Shown: positions 7,287-15,987 of the stretch, in pieces
How positions within the stretch are numbered: position 1 is the first letter of the stretch
Layout: every line of letters starts with the position of its first letter
NCBI GenBank assembly: GCA_900552125.1
Contig: URYK01000038.1
Span: 1-24,165, forward strand
Origin: an uncultured Solobacterium sp.
Lineage (GTDB): Bacteria > Bacillota_I > Bacilli_A > Erysipelotrichales > Erysipelotrichaceae
Length of the DNA: 24,165 bases
Direction: 5' to 3'
Notes under the pieces: generated by a model
Seen by the model: only the letters and a program-made list of their open reading frames with translations
Told to the model about the DNA's origin: nothing
The model's database searches: none
Position numbers and translations under genes: made by a program

Positions 7287-9308
7287 TTATTCGCCTACTT
7301 TCTCTATCATTAGTTTCTGATTATGTAAAATCTGAAGCAAGTGCTGCTGGATCCATAATAACAATTCTGTTCTCATAATATACATATATTCCTTCTCGTT
7401 ATTTAGATTTCCTAAAGAATCTCCAAAATGATAGTATTCATGCCTTACCTGTTTTACATCTTGTACAGAAATAGTATTCACTTGTTTTAAGGATAGCAGT
7501 ACTGCATTTATCGTATGATATTCTTCTCTTTCTACTACCCCAGCATTCACCGCCATGACATAGCCGTGCACCTTCATATATGGTATTTCCTGATATAACT
7601 GGAAATACGTCTGTAGATATTCTATTACCTTACATACATAGGATTGAAAGGATGTATCTGCCTCCATAGGAATTCTACTAGCGGCTGCATAATATAATTC
7701 ATAAAGCAGTTCTTCTTCTAAATTCTTGCCATATTTTTTTCTTCCATATAAGAAAGAGCGATAACGATGGAACCAGAAGATAGGTAGAATAGCTGATATT
7801 CCGTCAACTAAAGCTGCTAGTATAAAACAGATAATTGCTGTATTTCTTACACTAGCTGATTCAAAGAAACGGGAAAATGCAATGACGGTAATATCTTTAA
7901 AAGAATGATTTTTATCATAACTTTTATCAAATTCACTCATAATCTTATCTACTTCAGATGGAGCCATCTGACTTAATATATTCCCATGTTTTTGGATTTC
8001 ATAATAACTATCGGAAATCTGCATCTCTAGATCTGTCTTAAACTTCTGATATTCTTCCTGATGCATATTTATGAATGGAAGAAAAGCACTAGCTAGATTT
8101 CTAAAAAAAGATGTATCAGTGGTATCTGACTCTAAGATACCATGTTTATTCTGTAAAGTTTCTATGTTTTCTAAGCTAAGATTTTCAAAATCTTCATAAT
8201 TTTGAATCATATCCATTAATTGATCCAGTGAAATATCAATGGTCTGTAAATCACTCATAGCTGAAAGTCCTGCTTCCTGCATAAACTGATTTAAAAGCTG
8301 CAGTAAATGATTATAAGATAAAACAAGGTTCTGATATTTGGTATATGTCGACTGTGAAGGTTGTTTCTGTTTTCCTGATGTAACGTTTTCCAGATCTGTC
8401 TGAATACTTTCTATATTAGATTTTTTCACATTGTTTTCCAGCTGTTTTAATGCTGTATCTAATTGTTCCGCCTGTTCTTCATTTTCCGCAATCTTCTCTA
8501 TTGCGTTAGTAAGATCACTTTGATCAATGTTTTGTGTCACACTGCTTTCTCCAGTCTCATTTGTTGTGGTCGTAATACTGGTAGAGGGCTGAATGGACTG
8601 TAATCTGCCTGAGTTCTTCTGTATAGAAGAAATAGCATTATTTGTTACCTGAATCAATTGATTCGCTTGATTTTCTATAGAATTTAAAGATCGTTCAAAT
8701 GATACATAATCCCCATATATTGCCGATAATTCTTCTTTTGCGATATCAAAACTATTCTGATAATCACGATACTGATTCTTATAATCTGCTAATGGTGATA
8801 TCGTATTATTCATAATACCGACATATGATGTTAATATGGAAATACAGACAATAAAGATAAAAATAGTATACCTGCTAGGTTTCATATAAGATTGCTTGCC
8901 TGCCTGTTTACTAAAATAAAATAATAATACTTGTACAACACATGCAAATAAGAATGGCGCAAGTGTATTTACATCTAATAAATAATAACGAGCACCTCGA
9001 TAAGTAGTAGTTAAAGATATCAGCTGTAAAGAAAATGTTGCGAATAAAATTATCTGAACGGTATGTTTCCCAGTTCTTGCATTATTAGGAAATAATATAT
9101 CTTCTATTTTATTCACTTGTTTATCTTCATTAAATAGTCCCTGCTTTCTCTGCTGTTTATATCGCAGGTTTTCCTCTTTCATCTTCATTGATGTCTTAAT
9201 ATTTGTTTTTAATGTTTCATAAAGATATAAAATAAAACGTTTTACATCCTGTATCAAATGAAATCTGGTGTTTTTCTTATTCTGATTTGTTTTTTCACTT
9301 GTTTGCAT
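7287..9308 (-). CDS. Large membrane protein with extracytoplasmic coiled-coil region
   Basis: I do not recognise this 673-residue protein. It has a basic, polar N-terminal stretch (1-80), three hydrophobic segments (about 84-101, 111-131 and 147-165), a long hydrophilic region (about 169-488), a fourth hydrophobic segment (about 489-513) and a 160-residue C-terminal domain. The positive N-terminus puts the 320-residue central region outside the membrane and the C-terminus inside. The central region is rich in Gln, Asn, Glu, Leu and Ile with heptad-like spacing (for example around 268-305) and holds a Ser/Thr-rich linker at 239-258. An AAGGAAG ribosome site precedes the ATG, and a TATAAT box lies at 9361-9366. 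It pairs with the 175-residue protein downstream. A surface sensor or scaffold is possible, but nothing proves it. Confidence 0.8.
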   Translation of the reverse strand: MQTSEKTNQNKKNTRFHLIQDVKRFILYLYETLKTNIKTSMKMKEENLRYKQQRKQGLFNEDKQVNKIEDILFPNNARTGKHTVQIILFATFSLQLISLTTTYRGARYYLLDVNTLAPFLFACVVQVLLFYFSKQAGKQSYMKPSRYTIFIFIVCISILTSYVGIMNNTISPLADYKNQYRDYQNSFDIAKEELSAIYGDYVSFERSLNSIENQANQLIQVTNNAISSIQKNSGRLQSIQPSTSITTTTNETGESSVTQNIDQSDLTNAIEKIAENEEQAEQLDTALKQLENNVKKSNIESIQTDLENVTSGKQKQPSQSTYTKYQNLVLSYNHLLQLLNQFMQEAGLSAMSDLQTIDISLDQLMDMIQNYEDFENLSLENIETLQNKHGILESDTTDTSFFRNLASAFLPFINMHQEEYQKFKTDLEMQISDSYYEIQKHGNILSQMAPSEVDKIMSEFDKSYDKNHSFKDITVIAFSRFFESASVRNTAIICFILAALVDGISAILPIFWFHRYRSFLYGRKKYGKNLEEELLYELYYAAASRIPMEADTSFQSYVCKVIEYLQTYFQLYQEIPYMKVHGYVMAVNAGVVEREEYHTINAVLLSLKQVNTISVQDVKQVRHEYYHFGDSLGNLNNEKEYMYIMRTELLLWIQQHLLQILHNQKLMIEKVGE

Positions 9309-9360
9309 ATCAAAAACTTCCTTTCTTACATTAACTTATATATTTCTCCTTTCCTTTACC

Positions 9361-9366
9361 ATTATA
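9361..9366 (-). promoter_or_regulatory. Possible -10 element of the two-gene membrane module
   Basis: TATAAT reads on the minus strand at 9366-9361, 53 bases before the start codon of the 673-residue protein. The -35 region is T-rich and has no convincing TTGACA match. This sits in the 231-base gap that otherwise holds only the groEL terminator. Confidence 0.45.
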
Positions 9367-9452
9367 AAAAGAGGTTTTAAAAGAAGATTGTAGAAAAAAC
9401 AAAAGAATTTCTAAAGAATATCCAAATATTTATTTTACATTTTATGGTTAAA

Positions 9453-9506
9453 TAAAAAAGGAGACTCCTCATATTATTGAATAATCAATAATAATTGAAA
9501 TCTCCT
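9453..9506 (-). terminator. Terminator of groES-groEL
   Basis: A long hairpin follows groEL: arms AGGAGA (9506-9501) and TCTCCT (9464-9459), extended inward by several further pairs, a three-base internal mismatch and a nine-base-pair upper stem. On the minus strand it is followed by TTTTTTATTT. Confidence 0.9.
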
Positions 9507-9539
9507 AATAAATTAATCTTTTTTATCAAGAACTAGTTT

Positions 9540-11174
<1,635 letters not shown>

Positions 11175-11441
11175 TTAAGCTAAGACTGCTAAAATGTCTT
11201 CATCTTCAATAATAATATATTCTTCTTCATCTAACTTAACATTTGTTCCTGAATACTCTTTGTAAACAACCTTGTCGTTTACTTTAATATCTGCCTTGCT
11301 ATCAGGCCCAATCGCAACTACAGTTGCATAGCTAGGAACATTTTTAGCGTTATCTGTTAAGATAATTCCGCTTGCTGTTTTAGTTTCCTTTTCTGCTTTT
11401 TCCTTTTTTAAAATAACGTTATCATGTAATGGTTTTAACAT
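11175..11441 (-). CDS. groES: Co-chaperonin GroES (10 kDa)
   Basis: This heptameric lid caps the GroEL ring and closes the folding chamber. The 88 residues are slightly shorter than the usual 94-97. It starts with MLKPLHDNVILKK, keeps the mobile-loop area ETKTASGIILTDNAK (residues 19-33), which contains the GroEL-binding hydrophobic Ile-Ile-Leu, and ends with EYIIIEDEDILAVLA. The ATG has an AAGGAGG ribosome site. It is the first gene of the groES-groEL operon and lies directly downstream of the promoter with two CIRCE operators. Confidence 0.97.
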   Translation of the reverse strand: MLKPLHDNVILKKEKAEKETKTASGIILTDNAKNVPSYATVVAIGPDSKADIKVNDKVVYKEYSGTNVKLDEEEYIIIEDEDILAVLA

Positions 11442-11463
11442 AGAAGATTCCTCCTTATCTGTT

Positions 11464-11490
11464 TTAGCACTCGCAGCTATTAACTGCTAA
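11464..11490. promoter_or_regulatory. CIRCE operator 1 (HrcA site), downstream of the -10
   Basis: TTAGCACTC, a 9-base spacer and AACTGCTAA match the CIRCE consensus TTAGCACTC-N9-GAGTGCTAA perfectly in the left arm and at seven of nine positions in the right. It lies around or just after the expected transcription start of groES. Confidence 0.88.
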
Positions 11491-11498
11491 CACATATT

Positions 11499-11526
11499 AT
11501 TATACTCAATTTTAGCACTTTGGCAA
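11499..11526 (-). promoter_or_regulatory. groES-groEL promoter
   Basis: On the minus strand, TTGCCA (11526-11521) and TATAAT (11504-11499) are separated by 16 bases, a good sigma-A promoter. The -35 lies inside CIRCE operator 2 and the expected start falls in operator 1, so HrcA would block polymerase at both ends. The start codon is 58 bases beyond the -10. Confidence 0.88.
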
Positions 11527-11538
11527 GAGGATTGCTAA
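11512..11538. promoter_or_regulatory. CIRCE operator 2 (HrcA site), over the -35
   Basis: TTAGCACTT, a 9-base spacer and GATTGCTAA differ from the CIRCE consensus at one position in each arm. The spacer contains the -35 hexamer of the groES promoter on the other strand. HrcA is not encoded in the window. Confidence 0.88.
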
Positions 11539-11582
11539 AAAAACATAATTTTCACATATTGCTTTATCTTTTACATTAAATA

Positions 11583-11622
11583 ATAATAAAAATCCCTTTA
11601 CAGAAAGAAAAGTAAAGGGATT
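11583..11622 (-). terminator. Terminator of the glycyl radical enzyme gene
   Basis: An 11-bp perfect stem (11591-11601 with 11612-11622, core AATCCCTTTAC) with a 10-base A/G-rich loop is followed on the minus strand by TTTTTATTATT. It lies 7 bases after the stop codon and separates this gene from the groES promoter. Confidence 0.9.
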
Positions 11623-11628
11623 ATAATT

Positions 11629-14040
11629 TTATAATGTCTGCTCGGTTCTTTCAATAATATCATCCTGTGTTGCTTTTGATAATACATTGAAGAATGCAGA
11701 ATATCCAGCAACTCGAACAATCAGATCTTTATGTTTTTCAGGATATTTCTGTGCATCAATCAGTGTATCTCTCGATACTACATTATATTGCACATGATAA
11801 CCGTCTAAACGATTAAAGAAAGTCTTGATCATCATCTCCAGTTTTTCTTTATTCTCATTATTTGCTAACATTTGAGGAGTTACCTTCTGATTTAATAATA
11901 CACCACCTGTAATTTCATGTGTAGGTAATTTTGATACAGACTTAAATACAGCAGTTGGACCATTTTTATCCATAGCATGTGCTGGTGAACAGCCTTCCGC
12001 AAGCGGTGTATGTGCTTTTCGACCATCAGGTGTTGCCATTGTCTGAAATCCTTGTCCTACATTAGCAGAAATACTTGAAGTTCCAGCATATCGGATACCT
12101 CCAATTGGACCTCTTCCATAACGTGTATTCGGATATTTCTTCATTTCATCAATATAGGTGTTATAGACATCTACAACTAAATAATCTACTTCATCATTAT
12201 CATTGCCATACTTAGGTACATCTTGTATTAACATCTGCTGAATCTTAGCATTTTTAGGACTATTGAAATCATCAAGCAAGGCCTCATATAATTCTGTAGT
12301 TGTTATTTTTTTCTCTTCAAACACTAATTTTTTGATGGCACATAAACTATCTGCCATATTGGCAATACCTACCTGAAGACCTGAAATGAAATCATAAATT
12401 GCCCCGCCTTCTTTGATTGTTTTTCCTCTACCGATACAATCCTGTACTAAAGTTGAACATAAGATATCAGGAACATCTCTTTCTAAGGCAAGATCAATTG
12501 CATTCTCTACAATCACACTCATTCTTGTTAATTCACGAATTGTATTATCTACTGCTGTTTTAAGTTCTTCATAAGAGGACATATTTGTAAAATGTCCATA
12601 TCCTTTGGTAAATCGTTTACCACTCGTAACATCAATACCATCGTTCATCGCAATTAAAAGAATTCTAGGAAAATTCATATAACTCATGCCAGTACAGCGA
12701 TAACCCCATTTACCCGGTACAGCAGTTTCTACGCAGCCAATTGCAGAATAATTATAAGCATCCTCTTCTTTTACCCCTTTTTCAATAAAGGAAGGTATAA
12801 TCACTTCATCAGAATTAAATGCTGGCATTCCTGTTCCCAGTTTCATAACTTCAATAGCTTCATCTAAAAAGGCTTTTGGCATTCCTTTATGGTATCGTAC
12901 CGTCAAGTTTGGCTGTGGAAGTCGAGTCTGCGCAACAGATTTTAAAATCAGATATGATAATTCATTTGTGGCATCTTTTTTATCAGTAGTCTGCCCACCT
13001 ATTGTTACATTTTGATACATGGGACTTCCAGCACTGCTAAAAGTATGTGATTGACTTCTTACTTTATTGATTGTAAGAGTCTTGATCCATAAATTAGTTA
13101 ATAATTCCAAAGCATCACTTTCTGATAAAATTCCTTCATCAATATCATGTTTATAATATGGATACATATATTGATCAAAACGACCAAAGGATACAGAGTG
13201 TCCATTAGACTCAATCTGCAGGATCAGCTGTATGAACCAGACAGATTGAATGGCTTCCTGAAAAGTTTCTGCAGGTTCATAAGGCACTTTGGCACAGATT
13301 CGACTAATTTCTAATAATTCTTCTTTACGTTTCCCTGTTTCTTTTTTACTTTTTTCTTCCGCAAGTTTAGAGAATCGATATGCAAAATTTCTAACAGCAT
13401 CAATCACAATTAATACAGCTTTATAAAACTGATACTTATCAATGCTTTCACTTAAGCATAAGTCCAATTCACTCTTTAGTTTTAATACTCTTTCTTCATA
13501 TCCTTTTAATCCTGTCTGTAATAATGTCGGATAGTCTACAGCTAAATGAGCATCACCGGAATTCAGCTTTCCTTCCATCCCAAAAAAACCAGTATCCATA
13601 TATACTTTTACTTCATCTGGTAATAATGCTCCACCTTTTGCACGTAAATTATTATTTTCCCAAAATGGCGCAATAGAGCGTAATGCTTCTTTAGTTTCTT
13701 CAGTAATAAGAAATACATCACCATCTCGTTTATCAAATGTATCCAGTTCATTCATTACAAATTCCATCGTATATTCAGGAAAAATAGGTGCATCTCTATT
13801 AGAGGATGCCTGATTGCCAACAATCATGGTTTCATCTTCAATATAAATAGACATATTTCCCAAAATATTCTTTAACATCAGAGCTCGTTTCATTACTACA
13901 GGCTGATTACTATTTTCTTTATATGCCTGTGTTACTAAAAGAGCCCTCTCTGCACAGATATAAGGTTGTTTATTAACTATTTTGTCTCTAAATACATTCA
14001 TTCTAGGAGTCAGATCCCCAAAGTGTTCTACGTTTTTCAT
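11629..14040 (-). CDS. Glycyl radical enzyme, YbiW-like (PFL2 family)
   Basis: This oxygen-sensitive radical enzyme belongs to the pyruvate formate-lyase / diol dehydratase superfamily. Of its 803 residues, the active-site loop is GCVETAVPGKWGYR with thiyl-forming C436 and general base E438. The C-terminal glycyl radical motif is RVAGYSAFF with G779. The single cysteine followed by Val-Glu points to a dehydratase/lyase rather than true pyruvate formate-lyase, which has a Cys-Cys pair. The loop and C-terminal motifs closely resemble E. coli YbiW as I remember it. YbiW was reported to open the ring of 1,5-anhydroglucitol-6-phosphate, giving 1-deoxyfructose-6-phosphate. No aldolase, dehydrogenase or microcompartment shell gene adjoins, so the substrate is unproven. 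A GAGGAGG ribosome site precedes the ATG, and the activase gene is divergent. Confidence 0.92.
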   Translation of the reverse strand: MKNVEHFGDLTPRMNVFRDKIVNKQPYICAERALLVTQAYKENSNQPVVMKRALMLKNILGNMSIYIEDETMIVGNQASSNRDAPIFPEYTMEFVMNELDTFDKRDGDVFLITEETKEALRSIAPFWENNNLRAKGGALLPDEVKVYMDTGFFGMEGKLNSGDAHLAVDYPTLLQTGLKGYEERVLKLKSELDLCLSESIDKYQFYKAVLIVIDAVRNFAYRFSKLAEEKSKKETGKRKEELLEISRICAKVPYEPAETFQEAIQSVWFIQLILQIESNGHSVSFGRFDQYMYPYYKHDIDEGILSESDALELLTNLWIKTLTINKVRSQSHTFSSAGSPMYQNVTIGGQTTDKKDATNELSYLILKSVAQTRLPQPNLTVRYHKGMPKAFLDEAIEVMKLGTGMPAFNSDEVIIPSFIEKGVKEEDAYNYSAIGCVETAVPGKWGYRCTGMSYMNFPRILLIAMNDGIDVTSGKRFTKGYGHFTNMSSYEELKTAVDNTIRELTRMSVIVENAIDLALERDVPDILCSTLVQDCIGRGKTIKEGGAIYDFISGLQVGIANMADSLCAIKKLVFEEKKITTTELYEALLDDFNSPKNAKIQQMLIQDVPKYGNDNDEVDYLVVDVYNTYIDEMKKYPNTRYGRGPIGGIRYAGTSSISANVGQGFQTMATPDGRKAHTPLAEGCSPAHAMDKNGPTAVFKSVSKLPTHEITGGVLLNQKVTPQMLANNENKEKLEMMIKTFFNRLDGYHVQYNVVSRDTLIDAQKYPEKHKDLIVRVAGYSAFFNVLSKATQDDIIERTEQTL

Positions 14041-14070
14041 TGTTCTCCTCCTCTTTTATCTTATAAATTC

Positions 14071-14098
14071 ATTATAAATTATTTCTTTACAAAATCAA
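14071..14098 (-). promoter_or_regulatory. Promoter of the glycyl radical enzyme gene
   Basis: On the minus strand, TTGATT (14098-14093) and TATAAT (14076-14071) are spaced by 16 bases. The start codon is 31 bases beyond the -10. The candidate DeoR-type element lies upstream of the -35. Confidence 0.7.
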
Positions 14099-14126
14099 TA
14101 GTTATTTCATAAATTAGTATAAATAC

Positions 14127-14135
14127 TTTCATTCG
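14127..14135. promoter_or_regulatory. Candidate DeoR-type operator in the divergent glycyl radical region
   Basis: TTTCATTCG is identical to a site upstream of the DeoR-family gene (15927-15935). The match extends left as TA plus one mismatch. It lies between the two divergent promoters. A partial copy, TTTCAT, sits 22 bases away at 14105-14110, about two helical turns. DeoR-family proteins often bind repeated elements of this TTTCATT kind. Assignment to this regulator is inference. Confidence 0.45.
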
Positions 14136-14146
14136 AAACTATCCTG

Positions 14147-14175
14147 TTTACTTTTTTATCCCTATATGCTATGAT
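14147..14175 (+). promoter_or_regulatory. Promoter of the activase gene
   Basis: TTTACT (14147-14152) and TATGAT (14170-14175) are spaced by 17 bases. The start codon at 14202 is 26 bases beyond the -10. The -35 lies 11 bases after the candidate operator at 14127-14135. Confidence 0.7.
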
Positions 14176-14201
14176 TTTTATATAAAGTGAGGGATAGAAT
14201 C

Positions 14202-15098
14202 ATGGGAAAAGGTCTTATATTTAACATCCAGAAATTCAGTATTCATGATGGACCTGGTATACGTACAACTGTATTTTTAAAAGGCTGTCCTTTGACATGT
14301 AAATGGTGTTCCAATCCTGAATCACAGTTTGATAAAGTACAGATTTTATATGATGTAAAAAAATGTGTAAACTGTAATACCTGTGTGCATACATGCGATC
14401 AAAATGCAATTTCTATGATTGATCAGCGTATCCAGATAGATACTAATAAATGTATCGGATGTCTACAATGTGTTCATAATTGTCCTAATCAGGCTCTTAG
14501 CTATGAAGGTGAATATAAAAGTATTGAAGAAATAGTTTCAACATGCCTACAGGATAAAGATTTTTATGAAGAATCAAATGGCGGAGTTACAATTTCAGGG
14601 GGAGAAGGGATGAGTCAGCCAATATTTCTTAAAGAATTAATTAAGGCATTAAAGAAACATAACATACATGTTGCCATCGAAACTACAGGTTATATTAAAA
14701 AAGAAATCTTTCAGGAGATAGCTCCTCTGCTTGATCTTTTGCTGTTTGATGTAAAGCATTATGATAGCGAAGCACATTACCGTGGTACAAAAGTACATAA
14801 TGAGCTTATCCTAAGTAATCTAACATGGGCTATCCAAAAAGGAATTGATGTTTTACCTAGAATACCTGTAATACCGGATTTCAATGCCAGCCTTGAAGAT
14901 GCAAAGGGGTTAGCCGATACACTTATAAAAGCAGGTGCAACAAAAGTTCAGCTACTGCCTTTTCATCAGTTTGGAGAAAAGAAATATGAACTCTTAAATC
15001 GCCCATATGCTTATAAAAATAAAAAAGCTCTTTATCCAGAAGATTTAGAAGAATATCAGCGTATCTTTTTAGATAAAGGCTTACATTGTTTCTTTTAG
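14202..15098 (+). CDS. Glycyl radical enzyme activating enzyme (radical SAM)
   Basis: This cytoplasmic iron-sulfur enzyme uses SAM to install the glycyl radical on its partner, here surely the divergent YbiW-like enzyme. I choose the ATG at 14202 (298 residues). The in-frame GTG at 14187 is part of the ribosome site GTGAGGG. Features in order are the N-terminal FSIHDGPGIRTTVFLKGC, the radical SAM cluster motif CPLTCKWC (C29, C33, C36), and two ferredoxin-like cluster motifs CVNCNTCVHTC (55-65) and CIGCLQCVHNC (84-94), then SGGEG for SAM binding. The extra ferredoxin domain is typical of activases for PFL2-type and diol-dehydratase-type enzymes, not of PflA for pyruvate formate-lyase. Divergent placement from its target is less common than the usual single operon. 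Confidence 0.94.
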   Translation: MGKGLIFNIQKFSIHDGPGIRTTVFLKGCPLTCKWCSNPESQFDKVQILYDVKKCVNCNTCVHTCDQNAISMIDQRIQIDTNKCIGCLQCVHNCPNQALSYEGEYKSIEEIVSTCLQDKDFYEESNGGVTISGGEGMSQPIFLKELIKALKKHNIHVAIETTGYIKKEIFQEIAPLLDLLLFDVKHYDSEAHYRGTKVHNELILSNLTWAIQKGIDVLPRIPVIPDFNASLEDAKGLADTLIKAGATKVQLLPFHQFGEKKYELLNRPYAYKNKKALYPEDLEEYQRIFLDKGLHCFF

Positions 15099-15118
15099 GA
15101 GCATCAGCTCCTTTTATT
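15097..15118 (+). terminator. Terminator of the activase gene
   Basis: A 6-bp GC-containing stem (AGGAGC with GCTCCT, 15097-15102 and 15107-15112) with a 4-base loop is followed by TTTTATTTT. It starts in the stop codon and overlaps the end of the convergent DeoR-family gene. Confidence 0.75.
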
Positions 15119-15863
15119 TTGTCTTTATGACCTTAACATTTTGTTGTATTAAGTAGTCTTCCATTTCTAATGGAATCCCTGCATCAGTATAAACACTATG
15201 AACATCAGCTGTATTTATTAAGCTTACAACTCCCTTTTGATAAAATTTCTGTGAATCACTTACGACAATTACATGAGCTGCCTGTTTAGCCATATCTCGA
15301 ACTGCTTCGCTTCGCATATAGTCATTTCCTGTAAAACCTGTTTCTATCGTAAAACCATCTGCACCAATGAATAGCTTATCGACATAGAAAGCCTCAACGC
15401 ATTTTCTAGTAATCGGGCCTACCATGACCTGAGCTTCTTTCTGATACTCTCCTCCTAATAAAATAACTTTTACTGAATCAATCTTTCGAATATAATCCGC
15501 AATAAAAGAAGAGTTTGTAATGATCGTCACATCTTTTTTAGTTTTTGCGATTTCAAGAGCCAGCAATGCACAGCAAGAACCTGATTCAATCATAATCGTT
15601 TCACCATTTTGTACAGATGCAGCAGCGTTTTTTGCGATTAATTGTTTATTTTCATAATGATAAGCTAAACGATGATTAATATCATCACTCTCATTTAATG
15701 TCGCATAACCGTGTTCTCTTACAATTAATCCGCTTTCTTCCAACAAAGCTAAATCTTTTCGTATTGTCACCTGTGAAACATGTAATATTTCAGATAATTT
15801 TGTGACTTCCATTTTGTCATATTTTGTAAGTAATTCTAATATATGTGTTTGTCTTTTATTCAT
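15114..15863 (-). CDS. DeoR/GlpR-family transcriptional regulator
   Basis: This regulator (usually a repressor) typically senses a sugar phosphate. I place the start at the ATG at 15863 (MNKRQTHILELL, 249 residues), which has an AAAAGG ribosome site. An in-frame GTG at 15881 would add six residues ahead of the normal family start. The N-terminal winged helix-turn-helix covers residues 18-42 (EVTKLSEILHVSQVTIRKDL). The sugar-phosphate isomerase-like sensor domain has IESGS (92-96), GADGF (167-171) and VSDSQKF (201-207). The gene converges on the glycyl radical activase gene and carries upstream the same TTTCATTCG element found between enzyme and activase. I infer that it controls that pair and itself. 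A phosphorylated anhydrosugar as effector would fit but is speculative. Confidence 0.92.
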   Translation of the reverse strand: MNKRQTHILELLTKYDKMEVTKLSEILHVSQVTIRKDLALLEESGLIVREHGYATLNESDDINHRLAYHYENKQLIAKNAAASVQNGETIMIESGSCCALLALEIAKTKKDVTIITNSSFIADYIRKIDSVKVILLGGEYQKEAQVMVGPITRKCVEAFYVDKLFIGADGFTIETGFTGNDYMRSEAVRDMAKQAAHVIVVSDSQKFYQKGVVSLINTADVHSVYTDAGIPLEMEDYLIQQNVKVIKTK

Positions 15864-15892
15864 AATTACCAACCTTTTCACATATTAAGGTT

Positions 15893-15921
15893 ATCATATA
15901 TAAATTACGATTACAATCTAA
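15893..15921 (-). promoter_or_regulatory. Promoter of the DeoR-family gene
   Basis: On the minus strand, TTAGAT (15921-15916) and TATGAT (15898-15893) are spaced by 17 bases, 29 bases before the chosen start codon. The -35 is only a fair match. The TTTCATTCG element lies 5 bases upstream of it. Confidence 0.55.
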
Positions 15922-15926
15922 TTTAG

Positions 15927-15935
15927 TTTCATTCG
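15927..15935. promoter_or_regulatory. Candidate DeoR-type operator upstream of the regulator gene
   Basis: TTTCATTCG is identical to 14127-14135 in the divergent glycyl radical intergenic region, suggesting that one protein binds both places. It sits between the T-run of the lipoprotein-gene terminator and the regulator's -35. Confidence 0.45.
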
Positions 15936-15936
15936 T

Positions 15937-15977
15937 TAAAAAAAGCCAGTGCATTGAATCATGTCAACACACTGACT
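15937..15977 (-). terminator. Terminator of the thrS - lipoprotein operon
   Basis: A 14-bp stem (15944-15957 with 15964-15977, a few G-T pairs) with a 6-base loop is followed on the minus strand by seven T residues. It lies 10 bases after the lipoprotein gene stop codon. No equivalent hairpin exists between thrS and that gene. Confidence 0.9.
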
Positions 15978-15987
15978 TATTAGTAAA

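Noticed and set aside
11629..14040. Pyruvate formate-lyase identity for the glycyl radical enzyme
   Set aside because: True pyruvate formate-lyase has adjacent active-site cysteines. This enzyme has a single Cys-Val-Glu, and its activase carries the extra ferredoxin domain of the dehydratase/lyase class.
11629..15881. Bacterial microcompartment locus around the glycyl radical enzyme
   Set aside because: There are no shell proteins and no aldehyde or alcohol dehydrogenase genes on either side, and no obvious encapsulation extension at the enzyme's N-terminus.
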